Source of the DNA: JAJCYL01 sp040222875
GTDB lineage: Bacteria > Bacteroidota > Bacteroidia > Cytophagales > Cyclobacteriaceae
Assembly: GCA_040222875.1 (NCBI GenBank)
Contig: JAVKCG010000054.1
Span: 1-64,000 of the forward strand
Length of the DNA stretch: 64,000 nt
Direction of reading: 5' to 3'
Made by a program: the position numbers and the translations under genes
The notes under the pieces: model-generated
What the model was told of the DNA's origin: nothing
The model's database searches: none
Seen by the model: the letters and a program-made list of their open reading frames with translations, nothing else
Shown: piece by piece, positions 44,181-53,481 of the stretch
Numbering within the stretch: position 1 is the stretch's first letter
Layout: every line of letters begins with the position of its first letter

Positions 44181-45127
44181 TGGAAGAGCTGAAAGTCAAA
44201 CATCTTCTCGGGATCAAAGAACTTTCAAAAGAAGAAATTGAATTAATCTTCCGTACCGCCAGCCATTTTAAAGACATCCTTAACCGCCCAATTAAAAAAG
44301 TGCCATCCCTTCGGGATGTCACCATTGCCAACGTATTTTTTGAAAACTCCACCCGGACGCGGCTCTCATTTGAGCTAGCTGAAAAACGGCTCTCGGCAGA
44401 TGTAATCAACTTTTCGTCATCTAGCAGTTCGGTGAAGAAAGGTGAAACGTTGTTGGACACCATCAATAACATCCTGGCCATGAAGGTTGATATGATCGTG
44501 ATGCGACATGCCAGCCCAGGTGCACCACATTTTTTGGCAAAGCACATTGATGCCAACATCGTAAACGCCGGTGATGGCACCCATGAGCACCCAACACAAG
44601 CCCTGCTTGATACATTCTCCATTCATCAGCAGCTTGGTGGCGTAAAAGGCAAAAAAGTGGCGATCATCGGGGATATTTTACACAGCAGAGTGGCGCTCTC
44701 TAATATCTTCGCACTGCAAAAATTAGGAGCAGAAGTGATGGTTTGTGGCCCCATTACGTTGCTGCCAAAACATATCGCCAAACTGGGGGTTAAGGTTGAG
44801 TTGGAAGTGAAAAAGGCCTTGCAGTGGTGTGACGTTGCCAATGTTCTGAGAATTCAGCTAGAGCGACAGCAGATCAAATACTTTCCGTCTCTGCGGGAAT
44901 ACTCACTGTACTATGGCATTAACAAAAAACTACTTGATTCCCTGAAAAAGGAGATCACCATAATGCACCCTGGCCCTATAAACCGCGGCATTGAACTCAG
45001 CAGCGATGTTGCTGACAGCACCCACTCCATTATCCTTGACCAGGTAGAGCGGGGTGTTGCAATTAGAATGGCAGTGCTTTATTTGTTGGCTGCTAAGCGG
45101 CCAGAACTTCAACCCGAATTAGATTAA
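44177..45127 (+). CDS. pyrB: Aspartate carbamoyltransferase, catalytic chain
   Basis: 316 aa, usual length. Carbamoyl-phosphate loop FENSTRTRLSFE (~55), the HASPG region, GDGTHEHPTQAL (~135) and HPGPINRG (~266) are all intact. It catalyses the first committed step of pyrimidine synthesis in the cytoplasm. Translationally coupled to pyrR. No pyrI nearby. Confidence 0.96.
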   Translation: MMEELKVKHLLGIKELSKEEIELIFRTASHFKDILNRPIKKVPSLRDVTIANVFFENSTRTRLSFELAEKRLSADVINFSSSSSSVKKGETLLDTINNILAMKVDMIVMRHASPGAPHFLAKHIDANIVNAGDGTHEHPTQALLDTFSIHQQLGGVKGKKVAIIGDILHSRVALSNIFALQKLGAEVMVCGPITLLPKHIAKLGVKVELEVKKALQWCDVANVLRIQLERQQIKYFPSLREYSLYYGINKKLLDSLKKEITIMHPGPINRGIELSSDVADSTHSIILDQVERGVAIRMAVLYLLAAKRPELQPELD

Positions 45128-45136
45128 CCTGCAGAA

Positions 45137-46108
45137 ATGAAAAAGATACTTGTTGCCGCCATTGTGCTACTAATTGTCGGCCTATCAGCGGCGTATGTCG
45201 TGATCCCCAGGTATGCCTTTAGCCTGATCACTGACTACGAACCCTACACCTTCGAAAAAGTTTTTGAAAATGATACCATGCGGGTGAATTACGGCATTTA
45301 CGATAATTCATCGCCACTTGACTACGGATATGAATTTCAGGAAATTGAGTACCTCTCCCACCCTGATTCCATTAAGCTGTCGGGTTGGTTTGTTGAAGCT
45401 TCAAAACCAACTTTCCGATGCATTGTCATTTTGCATGGCCGAACTTCTAACAGGTTGAAAACAATGAAGTTTCTTGAGCTCTATAAGGAAGCCGGTTTAG
45501 ATAGTATTTACAATTTTTTCATTCCAGACTTAAGAAATTCTGGCAAGTCAGAAACTGCTTCTACGATGATGGGGTACGAGTTTGCGGAAGATATTTACAG
45601 CACTCTTATCAACCTTACACTGCAGCGGAAGCAAACTGATTTCGTCATTTACGCCTTTTCTATGGGCGCTATGGGCACTGCTGTTATGCTGAATAATCAG
45701 GAATGGCGGGATAACCTGATGTTTAACGACATCGTGATTGACAAATTGATTTTTGACAGTCCGCTAACCAATGTATTCGGTACAATAAAGAGGCAAGGGT
45801 CTAATGGAGGCTATCCGAGTTTTATTATTAACAACACATTGGATCTGATGAACGATGCCACATTTGGTTTCGCTGAGAATATGAGACTGTCTCAACTGGC
45901 AGAAAATATTCCGATGCCTTTGCTCATTATACAAGGCGATCGTGACCAAACTACCCTGAATGAATTTTTACAAGCTGAACTCGAAGAAATGAACCTATCC
46001 CGGGTCACCGTGGAAATGTTTGAAAATGACAGGCATGTTCAGATTTACCAAACTCCAGAGCATAAAGAGCGGTACACGAAAATTGTTAATGATTTTATTC
46101 GAAACTGA
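45137..46108 (+). CDS. Membrane-anchored alpha/beta hydrolase
   Basis: 323 aa. N-terminal TM helix (4-22); the hydrolase fold begins near residue 60. The nucleophile elbow is AFSMGAMG (Ser in G/A-x-S-x-G), and a His follows in MFENDRHVQIY. ILHGRTSNR forms the oxyanion region. Similar to the DUF1749/BAAT-like esterases with an N-terminal anchor; the substrate is unknown. It lies 9 bp after pyrB but is probably not functionally linked. Confidence 0.8.
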   Translation: MKKILVAAIVLLIVGLSAAYVVIPRYAFSLITDYEPYTFEKVFENDTMRVNYGIYDNSSPLDYGYEFQEIEYLSHPDSIKLSGWFVEASKPTFRCIVILHGRTSNRLKTMKFLELYKEAGLDSIYNFFIPDLRNSGKSETASTMMGYEFAEDIYSTLINLTLQRKQTDFVIYAFSMGAMGTAVMLNNQEWRDNLMFNDIVIDKLIFDSPLTNVFGTIKRQGSNGGYPSFIINNTLDLMNDATFGFAENMRLSQLAENIPMPLLIIQGDRDQTTLNEFLQAELEEMNLSRVTVEMFENDRHVQIYQTPEHKERYTKIVNDFIRN

Positions 46109-46164
46109 GATTCGGTTTCAGGTTTGATGTCTCGGGTTTCGGGTTTGTAGCCTTCCTACTTTAA

Positions 46165-46294
46165 ACGTCATTCCCTTGCGAGTTTGAGCGTGAGCGAAAA
46201 CGAGACTTGGGAATCTCTTTTGTTCTTAATCCGAATTTTGGCGATATGGGGATTCCCAAGTCTCACTCCTACGTCATTCGCAAGGGAATGACGT
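46165..46294. repeat. Long hairpin repeat, copy B
   Basis: 130-bp inverted repeat with 17-bp perfect outer arms (46165-46181/46278-46294, ACGTCATTCCCTTGCGA) and a 14-bp inner stem (46202-46215/46251-46264) identical to that of copy A. Located between the hydrolase and padR genes. Confidence 0.92.
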
Positions 46295-46370
46295 TCAAAA
46301 TTTTGATTAATCTATCAATTCAGCATTTATTTTCTAATTGTAGATAATATGCAACCTTACAACTACATTT

Positions 46371-46385
46371 AAGGTATAATACCTT
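46371..46385 (+). promoter_or_regulatory. Perfect palindrome AAGGTATAATACCTT, PadR operator
   Basis: 7-bp arms around a central A, 13 nt before the padR ATG and directly after a -7-like box TACATTTA (46364-46371). A repressor here would block its own operon; PadR proteins bind such short inverted repeats. It shares the core GTATAA with 7672-7684. Confidence 0.65.
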
Positions 46386-46398
46386 CAATTAGAAAGTT

Positions 46399-46746
46399 AT
46401 GAGTACACGAAATAGTATTGGCGAATTTGAGGAAATTGTAATGTTGACTATCGGCATACTCAATGAGGATGCTTATGGCCTAGCAATCAAGAAGGAAATC
46501 GAAGGGCGCCTTGAACGCTCCGTGAGTATGGGGGCACTGCATACCGCACTCTATCGGTTGGAGGAGAAAGGATTTCTTACTTCCAGGCTTGGAGAAGCCA
46601 CTAAAGTCAGGGGTGGCAAACCCAAGCGCTATTTCACAGTGACCGCAGCAGGTCAAAATACCTTAAAAGAGGTAATGGATAATCGAAAGAAGCTCTGGAA
46701 CAATATCCCAGACGGTGTGTTCCAAATCATCCCATCAAATTCATGA
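46399..46746 (+). CDS. PadR-family transcriptional regulator
   Basis: 115 aa. Winged-helix PadR motifs: GEFEEIVMLTIGIL, YGLAIKKEIE, SMGALHTALYRLEEKGFL and PKRYFTVT. The gene overlaps the permease start by 4 bp (ATGA) and carries a palindromic operator in its promoter, so it is likely an autorepressor of this permease operon. The sequence differs strongly from the PadR protein at 10343, so the two probably respond to different signals. Confidence 0.92.
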   Translation: MSTRNSIGEFEEIVMLTIGILNEDAYGLAIKKEIEGRLERSVSMGALHTALYRLEEKGFLTSRLGEATKVRGGKPKRYFTVTAAGQNTLKEVMDNRKKLWNNIPDGVFQIIPSNS

Positions 46747-49367
46747 AAAGCCCCTCGCCCATTTTGATACGAATTTTCAAAGCCTGCTCTCCAAAAGCCG
46801 GATTTGATGACATCGAGGGAGATCAATTAGAACTCTACCAAGAACGACTGGAGAAATCGGGGAAGTACCTGGCCGACCTGCATTTTCTAAAAGATGCATT
46901 CAGCCTGCTCTATTTGAAACTGATTTCTAAAAGAAGGTCGAAATACACAACCCACAATCTCATGTTGAAAAACTACTTCAAAATTGCCTCTAGAAATCTA
47001 TTGAAAGACAAATCTTATGCCTTCATAAACATCTCGGGTTTAGCTATTGGCATGGCCTGCGCTTTCATCATTTTGATTTATGTGAAGCTAGAATTGAGCT
47101 ATGATACCTTTCACCAAAAGGCTGATCAGATCTACCGGATGCAACATATTTACAGCGTTGTTGGGGCTCCTAATGGGCCTGGTATTGTTCAGGAGTATCC
47201 TGAAGCAATTGATGTGACCCGCATCCATCCGTGGTCAGAAGACCGCCGGATTAAAGTCAATGATCAGGAGTTTTTTGAGGATCTCTGGTATGCTGATGAA
47301 AACTTTTTCGAAACTTTTAGTTTCAAATTTATTCGTGGTGATCCAAGTACCAGCCTACAGGATATTCATTCCATTGTATTGACTCAATCCCTGGCTGAAA
47401 GATACTTTGGAGATGACGACCCAATTGGTAAAACTATCGTGATTGAGTCCCTTGATCAAAACCCCGAGACTCCTGTGAAAGTGACTGGGGTAATTGAGGA
47501 TATCCCCTATAATTCACATTTACAATTTGAACAAATTGTGCCATTCAAAAATATAGAACGCAATCCGAATGTCAGCGTCGTAGATAGCTGGATCAATGAT
47601 TGGATCGCTACTTACCTTGTTTTGGAAAAGGGGGCTGATCCAACCAGGATCGAAGCTGACTACCCTCGATTTTTTGAAGAAAAATCAGGCAATGAGTGGA
47701 CCGACCCCTTCAGATTAATGCCAATGCTTGATGTACGGCACAAATCCAGTCATCTCAATTTCGATTTTATTGAACAGGGTAACATCGACCATATCAGGAT
47801 ATTTTCCATCGTTGCCATTTTAGTGCTGTTAATTGCTTGCATCAATTATATGAACCTTGCTACCGCCAAAGCTGTGCAAAGGGCCAAGGAGGTGGGTATA
47901 AGAAAAGTAATGGGCGCTGTAAAACAACAGCTAATCAGTCAGTTTATGGTTGAGTCAATACTAATTTCCATATTGGCTGTGATGCTGGGAGGAATGATTA
48001 TCTGGCTTTCCCTGCCATTGATTTATCAGGTTTCTGGCATTGACTTAACCCAGGGATTGACGAATATCAATACACTGATTTTTTATGGCATTGTAATAAC
48101 TTTAACCACCGGATTTGTTTCCGGAAGCTATCCTGCACTTTATCTGTCATCATTTGGTGCTGCTCAAATTTTACGCGAATCGAAGAATCCAGGTAAAGGT
48201 TCGGCATTTATAAGAAAGAGCCTCGTTGTGCTACAACTGATTGTTTCTGTCTCTCTGATCGTTGGTACGATTGTGGTTATTGACCAAATGAACTTTATTA
48301 AAAACAAGGATTTAGGCTTCAACGCTGAGCAGGTACTCGTTTTTCAATATGGCAGAAAACCAGCCGTGAATGAAAAATGGGATTTAATAAATCCGGCGAT
48401 CTCAAGCATTCCCGGCGTTGTTGAAGTTGCATCAAGCAGCTCTGTACCTGGCAATATTTCACCCTACTGGGGCTATCAATTTGAAGGGGATGAAGCTGAT
48501 GAAGGAGGCGATGGCTGGCCTGGCTATTATATGGGGCCAAATGCCCTCGATATACTTGATATTGAAGTAGTGATGGGCCGTACTTTCTCAGATGAAATTC
48601 ATTCAGATTCTGCTGCTTTTATTTTGAACGAAAGGGCCTGGAAAGAAGCCATTACAACTTATGGTGATCATTGGAATGAACCCCTGGGTAAAACTATTGG
48701 CTATTATGAACAGGGCAGTGACGGAATGGAGTTGTTAAAACGTGGCCCTGTAATTGGCGTGATTAAAGACTTTCATCACAGGTCATTGCAAAACGGAATG
48801 GAGTCAATAGTATTTCAAATGCATGATGTCAACGATAAAATTTTGGTAAAAGTAGAAGCAAGCAGTGTCAATAAGGTAGTATCATCGATTGAACAAAACT
48901 GGAGAAATTGGGGCAGTGCAAAGCCATTTAGTTATGAGTTTTTAGACCAGCAATTCGCCAAATATTACGAAGCTGAAGAGCGCTTTAGTAAAATGTTATA
49001 CGTTTTTTGTAACATCGCCATTTTCATTGCCTGCCTTGGGCTTTATGGGCTTGCTTCTTTTACAGCCCAACGCCGCTTCAAGGAGATCGGAATTAGAAAG
49101 GTGTTGGGTGCATCTGTTGGCACCATTTTCCAAATGATCACTTCAGATTTTGTGAAGCTAATCGGTTTAGCCCTACTTGTTGCCTTCCCGTTATCGTGGT
49201 ATTTAGCTGACCAATGGTTGAATAACTTTGAATATAGAATAGATATCTCATGGATTAGCTTTTTAATAGCCACGCTCACCACTATAATTATTTCTTTAGC
49301 GACTGTTTCATGGCAGTCACTAAAGGCCTCTGTCAGTAACCCTGTAGATAGTTTGAGGGCTGAGTGA
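46743..49367 (+). CDS. FtsX/MacB-type ABC permease with prefix domain
   Basis: 874 aa. A prefix domain (1-75, with GDQLELYQERLEKSGK) precedes two MacB-PCD/FtsX units. The coupling segments are AKEVGIRKVMGAVK after the first TM block and FKEIGIRKVLGASVG after the second. Helices near 100-120, 355-378, 405-425 and 450-470, then the last 130 residues. No ATPase gene is nearby. A paralogue of the permease at 7687, with PadR upstream here instead of downstream. It may respond to or move envelope lipids or peptides; unproven. Confidence 0.9.
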   Translation: MKSPSPILIRIFKACSPKAGFDDIEGDQLELYQERLEKSGKYLADLHFLKDAFSLLYLKLISKRRSKYTTHNLMLKNYFKIASRNLLKDKSYAFINISGLAIGMACAFIILIYVKLELSYDTFHQKADQIYRMQHIYSVVGAPNGPGIVQEYPEAIDVTRIHPWSEDRRIKVNDQEFFEDLWYADENFFETFSFKFIRGDPSTSLQDIHSIVLTQSLAERYFGDDDPIGKTIVIESLDQNPETPVKVTGVIEDIPYNSHLQFEQIVPFKNIERNPNVSVVDSWINDWIATYLVLEKGADPTRIEADYPRFFEEKSGNEWTDPFRLMPMLDVRHKSSHLNFDFIEQGNIDHIRIFSIVAILVLLIACINYMNLATAKAVQRAKEVGIRKVMGAVKQQLISQFMVESILISILAVMLGGMIIWLSLPLIYQVSGIDLTQGLTNINTLIFYGIVITLTTGFVSGSYPALYLSSFGAAQILRESKNPGKGSAFIRKSLVVLQLIVSVSLIVGTIVVIDQMNFIKNKDLGFNAEQVLVFQYGRKPAVNEKWDLINPAISSIPGVVEVASSSSVPGNISPYWGYQFEGDEADEGGDGWPGYYMGPNALDILDIEVVMGRTFSDEIHSDSAAFILNERAWKEAITTYGDHWNEPLGKTIGYYEQGSDGMELLKRGPVIGVIKDFHHRSLQNGMESIVFQMHDVNDKILVKVEASSVNKVVSSIEQNWRNWGSAKPFSYEFLDQQFAKYYEAEERFSKMLYVFCNIAIFIACLGLYGLASFTAQRRFKEIGIRKVLGASVGTIFQMITSDFVKLIGLALLVAFPLSWYLADQWLNNFEYRIDISWISFLIATLTTIIISLATVSWQSLKASVSNPVDSLRAE

Positions 49368-49451
49368 ACTCCTTTTTGAGATGCTTTGGTAATGATACTT
49401 CCCCTGTTCAGAATAAAGCCTAAGATCAAAATCCAATGCTATATTTAATTA

Positions 49452-50282
49452 ATGATTGCCATCAGCAGCATTATCGGAATTTTACAGAAACCTTTTCCCG
49501 ACATTGAAAGTTGGGCATCATACCTGAAATACTCCACAGCACTAAGCGTATTTGTGACGTTCTTCCTCTACATTTTTCAACCTTTCGGGCTTTCTACCCT
49601 GGAGTCTAATACTTTTTGGATATGCCTTGGTTTTGGTGGAATGACATTCGCTGGGGCCATTATTTATGAACTTACAATTGGCCAGATCCTGAAAGCAACT
49701 GGATTAAAAACCAATTGGACTTTGGGCAAGTGGATTCTCAACAACCTCGGCACAATGCTCTTTATTAGTCTTGCCAACTTCATTTTTGCGAGGTTGATCA
49801 TTATTGGTTTCATAGATTGGAGCCTGCTGCCCACAATGATATACAGTACTTTCATGATTGGCATTTTACCTATTACAGCTCTTGGTGGCTTTATGGTACT
49901 AAAAGGCGAAAAGAAGTATCAACAAATTGCGCAAGAAATTAACAAACGGACTGTGGCTGATGTGAATAATGATCCCAATGAAGCTCAGATATTCCAGATT
50001 CCAATCAATCGCATTAAATACATTGAAGCACTTCAGAACTATGTGAAAATTGGACATGTGACAAGTGAGGGTGAGTTTAAAATTCAGACTGAACGCAGCA
50101 CACTAAAAGAGATAGAACAGGCAATCCGTAATAGCCCAATTATTAAATGCCACAGATCATTTCTGGTTAATAAGGAAGCCATAAATTCAGCGTCAGGAAA
50201 TGCACAAGGTCTGCTTCTCACACTTGTGGAGTGTGATAAAACCATTCCGGTATCAAGGGCTTGTGTGCCATACTTCAGGTAG
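49452..50282 (+). CDS. Membrane LytTR-family regulator
   Basis: 276 aa. Four TM helices (about 33-50, 57-75, 95-112, 120-145) are followed by a LytTR DNA-binding domain (~170-276) with RIKYIEALQNYVKIG and IIKCHRSFLVNK. No receiver domain, so the membrane part is probably the sensor. It follows the permease gene by 84 bp in the same direction and is upstream of an amidohydrolase with phased repeats in its promoter. Confidence 0.85.
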   Translation: MIAISSIIGILQKPFPDIESWASYLKYSTALSVFVTFFLYIFQPFGLSTLESNTFWICLGFGGMTFAGAIIYELTIGQILKATGLKTNWTLGKWILNNLGTMLFISLANFIFARLIIIGFIDWSLLPTMIYSTFMIGILPITALGGFMVLKGEKKYQQIAQEINKRTVADVNNDPNEAQIFQIPINRIKYIEALQNYVKIGHVTSEGEFKIQTERSTLKEIEQAIRNSPIIKCHRSFLVNKEAINSASGNAQGLLLTLVECDKTIPVSRACVPYFR

Positions 50283-50322
50283 CAGCGGCCACATTCTAAC
50301 TTGTCATTCGCCCCAGCACCAT

Positions 50323-50374
50323 GCAAGTGGTCACATTTAGCTTGCATTTCATCCCTTAAGTTGCAGGTGGTCAC
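50323..50374 (+). promoter_or_regulatory. Phased direct repeats upstream of the amidohydrolase promoter
   Basis: GCAAGTGGTCAC (50323-50334) and GCAGGTGGTCAC (50363-50374) differ at one position and are exactly 40 bp apart, about four helical turns; a weaker third copy, AGCGGCCACATT, begins at 50284. They end 7 bp before the -33 TTG, where an activator would bind. Confidence 0.6.
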
Positions 50375-50381
50375 TTTGCTA

Positions 50382-50412
50382 TTGGACTGGTATACACTGC
50401 CCCCTACGTTTG
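50382..50412 (+). promoter_or_regulatory. Promoter of the amidohydrolase gene: TTG, 20 nt, TACGTTTG
   Basis: TTG at 50382-50384 and an exact TAnnTTTG box at 50405-50412 with a 20-nt spacer, the best match to the Bacteroidota promoter found in the window. The ATG follows 28 nt later. Confidence 0.6.
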
Positions 50413-50440
50413 GTTCATCATTCACAAAACAGCAAAAACG

Positions 50441-51982
50441 ATGAACTGGAAAAAATTAATCAAATACTCAGCAATTACACTTGTAGCGATTTTCACAATT
50501 GGATTTATCCTGATGACAAGAGATGGCATCAAGATTTATGGAGGGTTGACCGAGGAAGTTGACTACACCCAATTTGAAACTCAAAAGGGAACTTTAGCAA
50601 TTACAAACATAAACGTACTCTCATCAGAAGGAGATCGGATGATCGCTAACCAAACTGTGATACTTGATAATGGCGTCATTGTTAGCATTGATAGTCTTGC
50701 AAAAATCCCAGAGAAGGCATCGGTAATAGACGGGGCCGGAAAATACCTGATACCTGGTTTAATAGATGCTCATGTTCACCTCTTTCAAAGCCCTAATGAC
50801 TTACTGCTGTATATCGCCAATGGGGTTACTGAAGTCAGGGAGTTGATTGGTGAAAAACACCATCTTGAATGGAGGGATGAAATTGAAAATGGCAGGATTG
50901 GACCGAAAATGTTTGTGGCTTCACCAAGACTTGGAAGTTTCGAAACCCTTGATGGCTGGTTTATGAGTTGGTCACAAGGTTACATGAATATTCAAGGAGA
51001 AGAAGATGCAGTTAAAAAAGTCACGAATCTTCATGAAGCCGGATACGATGGCATTAAAGTGTATAGCCAACTAACAAAAGAGAGCTACCTGGCTATAAAT
51101 GAAACTGCCAAATCATTGGGTATGCCGGTGATGGGACATATCCCCTGGAAGCTGGAGCTTTCAGATGTTTTTGAAAATGGTCAAAGCGATATTGCCCATC
51201 TGGAAGAAATCATGAATGCCCTTCAGCGGGAATTCAACCCGGACCATAACAGTTGGTTTGGATCGTTTTATGGCAAAGAAGAGGAGTTTATGGCGTTTGT
51301 GAATGAACGCAGCAAATCATTTGCAGATCAGCTCATTGCGAACAACATTTCTGTTACATCTACACTCTGGCTCACTGAAAGCTTTGTAAAGCAAAAATTT
51401 GAATTGGAAGAATTACTCAAGCAGGTGGAGCTGGAATATGAAAACCCCGGCATCAGTGAGTGGGTGTCTTACATTCCTCAGGGCCTTGGCTGGCTACCCG
51501 ATGTAAACCGCTATAAAATGGCCGAAAACCTCACCGCAGAAAAGCTAGCAAGTCATAAAAAATACTGGACAACTTATGGTAAAGCCTGCAAGCTGATCGC
51601 TAAGAATTTTGCCGATCAAGGTGTAATGATTATGGCCGGAACCGACACCAACTTGCCCCCGGCTGTACCAGGTTTTTCACTGCATGATGAGCTTATCAGC
51701 TTAAGTGAAGCCGGGTTAACACCTGCGCAGGTGCTTAAAACTGCCACATCTGTACCGGCGGAATGGCTTAAGAGTAAGTCAGGGAAAATTGAAGCAGGAT
51801 ACGATGCCAACCTTGTGCTACTTGACAGGAATCCCCTTGAAAACATATCAAACACGAAATCTATCAATGCCGTGATCTCAAAAGGCAGGTTATATGACAA
51901 AAATCTATTAGATCAAATATTAGATGCCGTAAAGAGCGCAAATAACGACAGCAGGAATAAAAGTATAAGCGAATACCTCTAA
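50441..51982 (+). CDS. Membrane-anchored amidohydrolase
   Basis: 513 aa. An N-terminal TM helix (~6-26) anchors the protein outside the inner membrane. Metal ligands: IDAHVHLF (HxH, ~109), Lys in GIKVYSQL, GHIPW, AHLEE and AGTDTN. An insertion with many charged residues lies between the His and Asp ligands. Member of the same secreted amidohydrolase family as the gene at 40835; the substrate is unknown. It has its own promoter with upstream operator-like repeats. Confidence 0.88.
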   Translation: MNWKKLIKYSAITLVAIFTIGFILMTRDGIKIYGGLTEEVDYTQFETQKGTLAITNINVLSSEGDRMIANQTVILDNGVIVSIDSLAKIPEKASVIDGAGKYLIPGLIDAHVHLFQSPNDLLLYIANGVTEVRELIGEKHHLEWRDEIENGRIGPKMFVASPRLGSFETLDGWFMSWSQGYMNIQGEEDAVKKVTNLHEAGYDGIKVYSQLTKESYLAINETAKSLGMPVMGHIPWKLELSDVFENGQSDIAHLEEIMNALQREFNPDHNSWFGSFYGKEEEFMAFVNERSKSFADQLIANNISVTSTLWLTESFVKQKFELEELLKQVELEYENPGISEWVSYIPQGLGWLPDVNRYKMAENLTAEKLASHKKYWTTYGKACKLIAKNFADQGVMIMAGTDTNLPPAVPGFSLHDELISLSEAGLTPAQVLKTATSVPAEWLKSKSGKIEAGYDANLVLLDRNPLENISNTKSINAVISKGRLYDKNLLDQILDAVKSANNDSRNKSISEYL

Positions 51983-52160
51983 GAATCAAGGTAACAGACT
52001 TGAATACCTGTTGGTTCAGCCTATAAGCGACAAACGATAGTCAGTAGAAAGCCACTAATAATAAATGAGCGCTTGGTCTTTTTTATCTGGTCGTTGGTCT
52101 ATTTACTTCCAACCAGCTTAATCGGACTTTTACCTTTCGCTCTATAAACTAAAAAAAGCG

Positions 52161-53462
52161 ATGTCTGATCTTACTTCTTCCTTAGGCCCGATTCAATCAT
52201 CTGACCGAATTAATTCACTGGATATTCTACGGGGTGTAGCCCTTCTGGGCATTTTATTAATGAATATCATAGGCTTCGGCCTTGTTTTTATGGCGTATGG
52301 CGACCCCACTGTTCAAGGTGGTGCGGATGGCTGGAACCTCAAAATTTGGATAATCAATAACATGCTCTTTGAAGGCACCATGAGGGCGATGTTTTCCATG
52401 CTTTTTGGTGTAGGGATGGTACTGATGACTATCAGAATGGAAAACAGAGGTGGAGGAATTGAAGTTGCAGATATTTATTACCGCCGCACCATTTGGCTGC
52501 TAATTTTCGGTGTAATCCATGCCTACTTATTGCTTTGGGCTGGTGAAATTTTGTTTGCTTATGGGTTGTTTGGCCTTTTCCTCTTTCCATTTAGGCACAC
52601 TAAACCTAGAAAACTATATATGGCTGTGGCTTTCTTAACATTATTCGGAGTAGGCCTTCAAACGTTTCAATACTTCAGCCATATGGAAAACCTGGAGAAG
52701 TTTGAATTAGCCCAGGAATACTCTGAAGATGAGGATATCCCGCAGGAAATAAAGAAAGGTAAAGAGGCATGGGAAGGAATGGTAGATGAGATGAAGCCAG
52801 GTAAACAGAAAGTGCATCACATGACTGAAGCGATGCACCAGGGTTACTTTGAGCTTTTACTTTATGTTGGTCATATCAACCACCTGGTGCAGACCACCTA
52901 TAACTATGATTACAACCCATGGGATGTATTGCCCATGATGCTCTTGGGAATTGCGCTCTATCGCAAAAAAGTAATTACGGCTGAACTGACTACCAAAAGC
53001 TATCTGGTTATGATGCTAATAGGGTACGGCATGGGGCTAAGTATCAACTACTATGAAACCCAAACACTACTTGATAATAACTTTTCAGTTGAATCGGTTT
53101 TAACAACAGGCCTCACCTACCACTTTGGTAGGATAGCTGTTGCATTCGGCCATATTGCATTGGTCATGCTTTTCTGCAAAGCCAGCTTTTTAGGGTTTCT
53201 AAAATCATCCCTTGCAGCGGTGGGCAAAATGGCGCTTACTAATTATGTGATGCATTCTGTAATATGTGCATTCATTTTTACCGGTATTGGTTTCTCAATG
53301 TTTGGTCAACTGAAGCGATTCGAACTTTATTACGTGGTGATAGCCATTTGGCTTTTTCAATTGGCGGTAAGTCCATTATGGCTTCGATATTTTCGGTTTG
53401 GACCACTTGAATGGGTTTGGAGAAGTTTGATCTATGGAAAAAGACCAGCATTTAAGCGTTAG
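52161..53462 (+). CDS. DUF418 / YeiB-type membrane protein
   Basis: 433 aa. RINSLDILRGVALLGILLMN at residues 17-36 is the classic start of DUF418 proteins. About eight to ten TM helices; the C-terminal DUF418 part includes GKMALTNYVMHSVICAF and ends with GPLEWVWRSLIYGK. Proposed to be membrane-bound acyl- or small-molecule carriers; function unknown. Single gene, converging with the GT9 gene. Confidence 0.88.
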   Translation: MSDLTSSLGPIQSSDRINSLDILRGVALLGILLMNIIGFGLVFMAYGDPTVQGGADGWNLKIWIINNMLFEGTMRAMFSMLFGVGMVLMTIRMENRGGGIEVADIYYRRTIWLLIFGVIHAYLLLWAGEILFAYGLFGLFLFPFRHTKPRKLYMAVAFLTLFGVGLQTFQYFSHMENLEKFELAQEYSEDEDIPQEIKKGKEAWEGMVDEMKPGKQKVHHMTEAMHQGYFELLLYVGHINHLVQTTYNYDYNPWDVLPMMLLGIALYRKKVITAELTTKSYLVMMLIGYGMGLSINYYETQTLLDNNFSVESVLTTGLTYHFGRIAVAFGHIALVMLFCKASFLGFLKSSLAAVGKMALTNYVMHSVICAFIFTGIGFSMFGQLKRFELYYVVIAIWLFQLAVSPLWLRYFRFGPLEWVWRSLIYGKRPAFKR

Positions 53463-53481
53463 TAGGTCAATTGGCGCATTA

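Noticed and set aside
50323..50374. Naming the direct repeats LytTR boxes
   Set aside because: The sequence does not match published LytTR-type consensus; only proximity links them.
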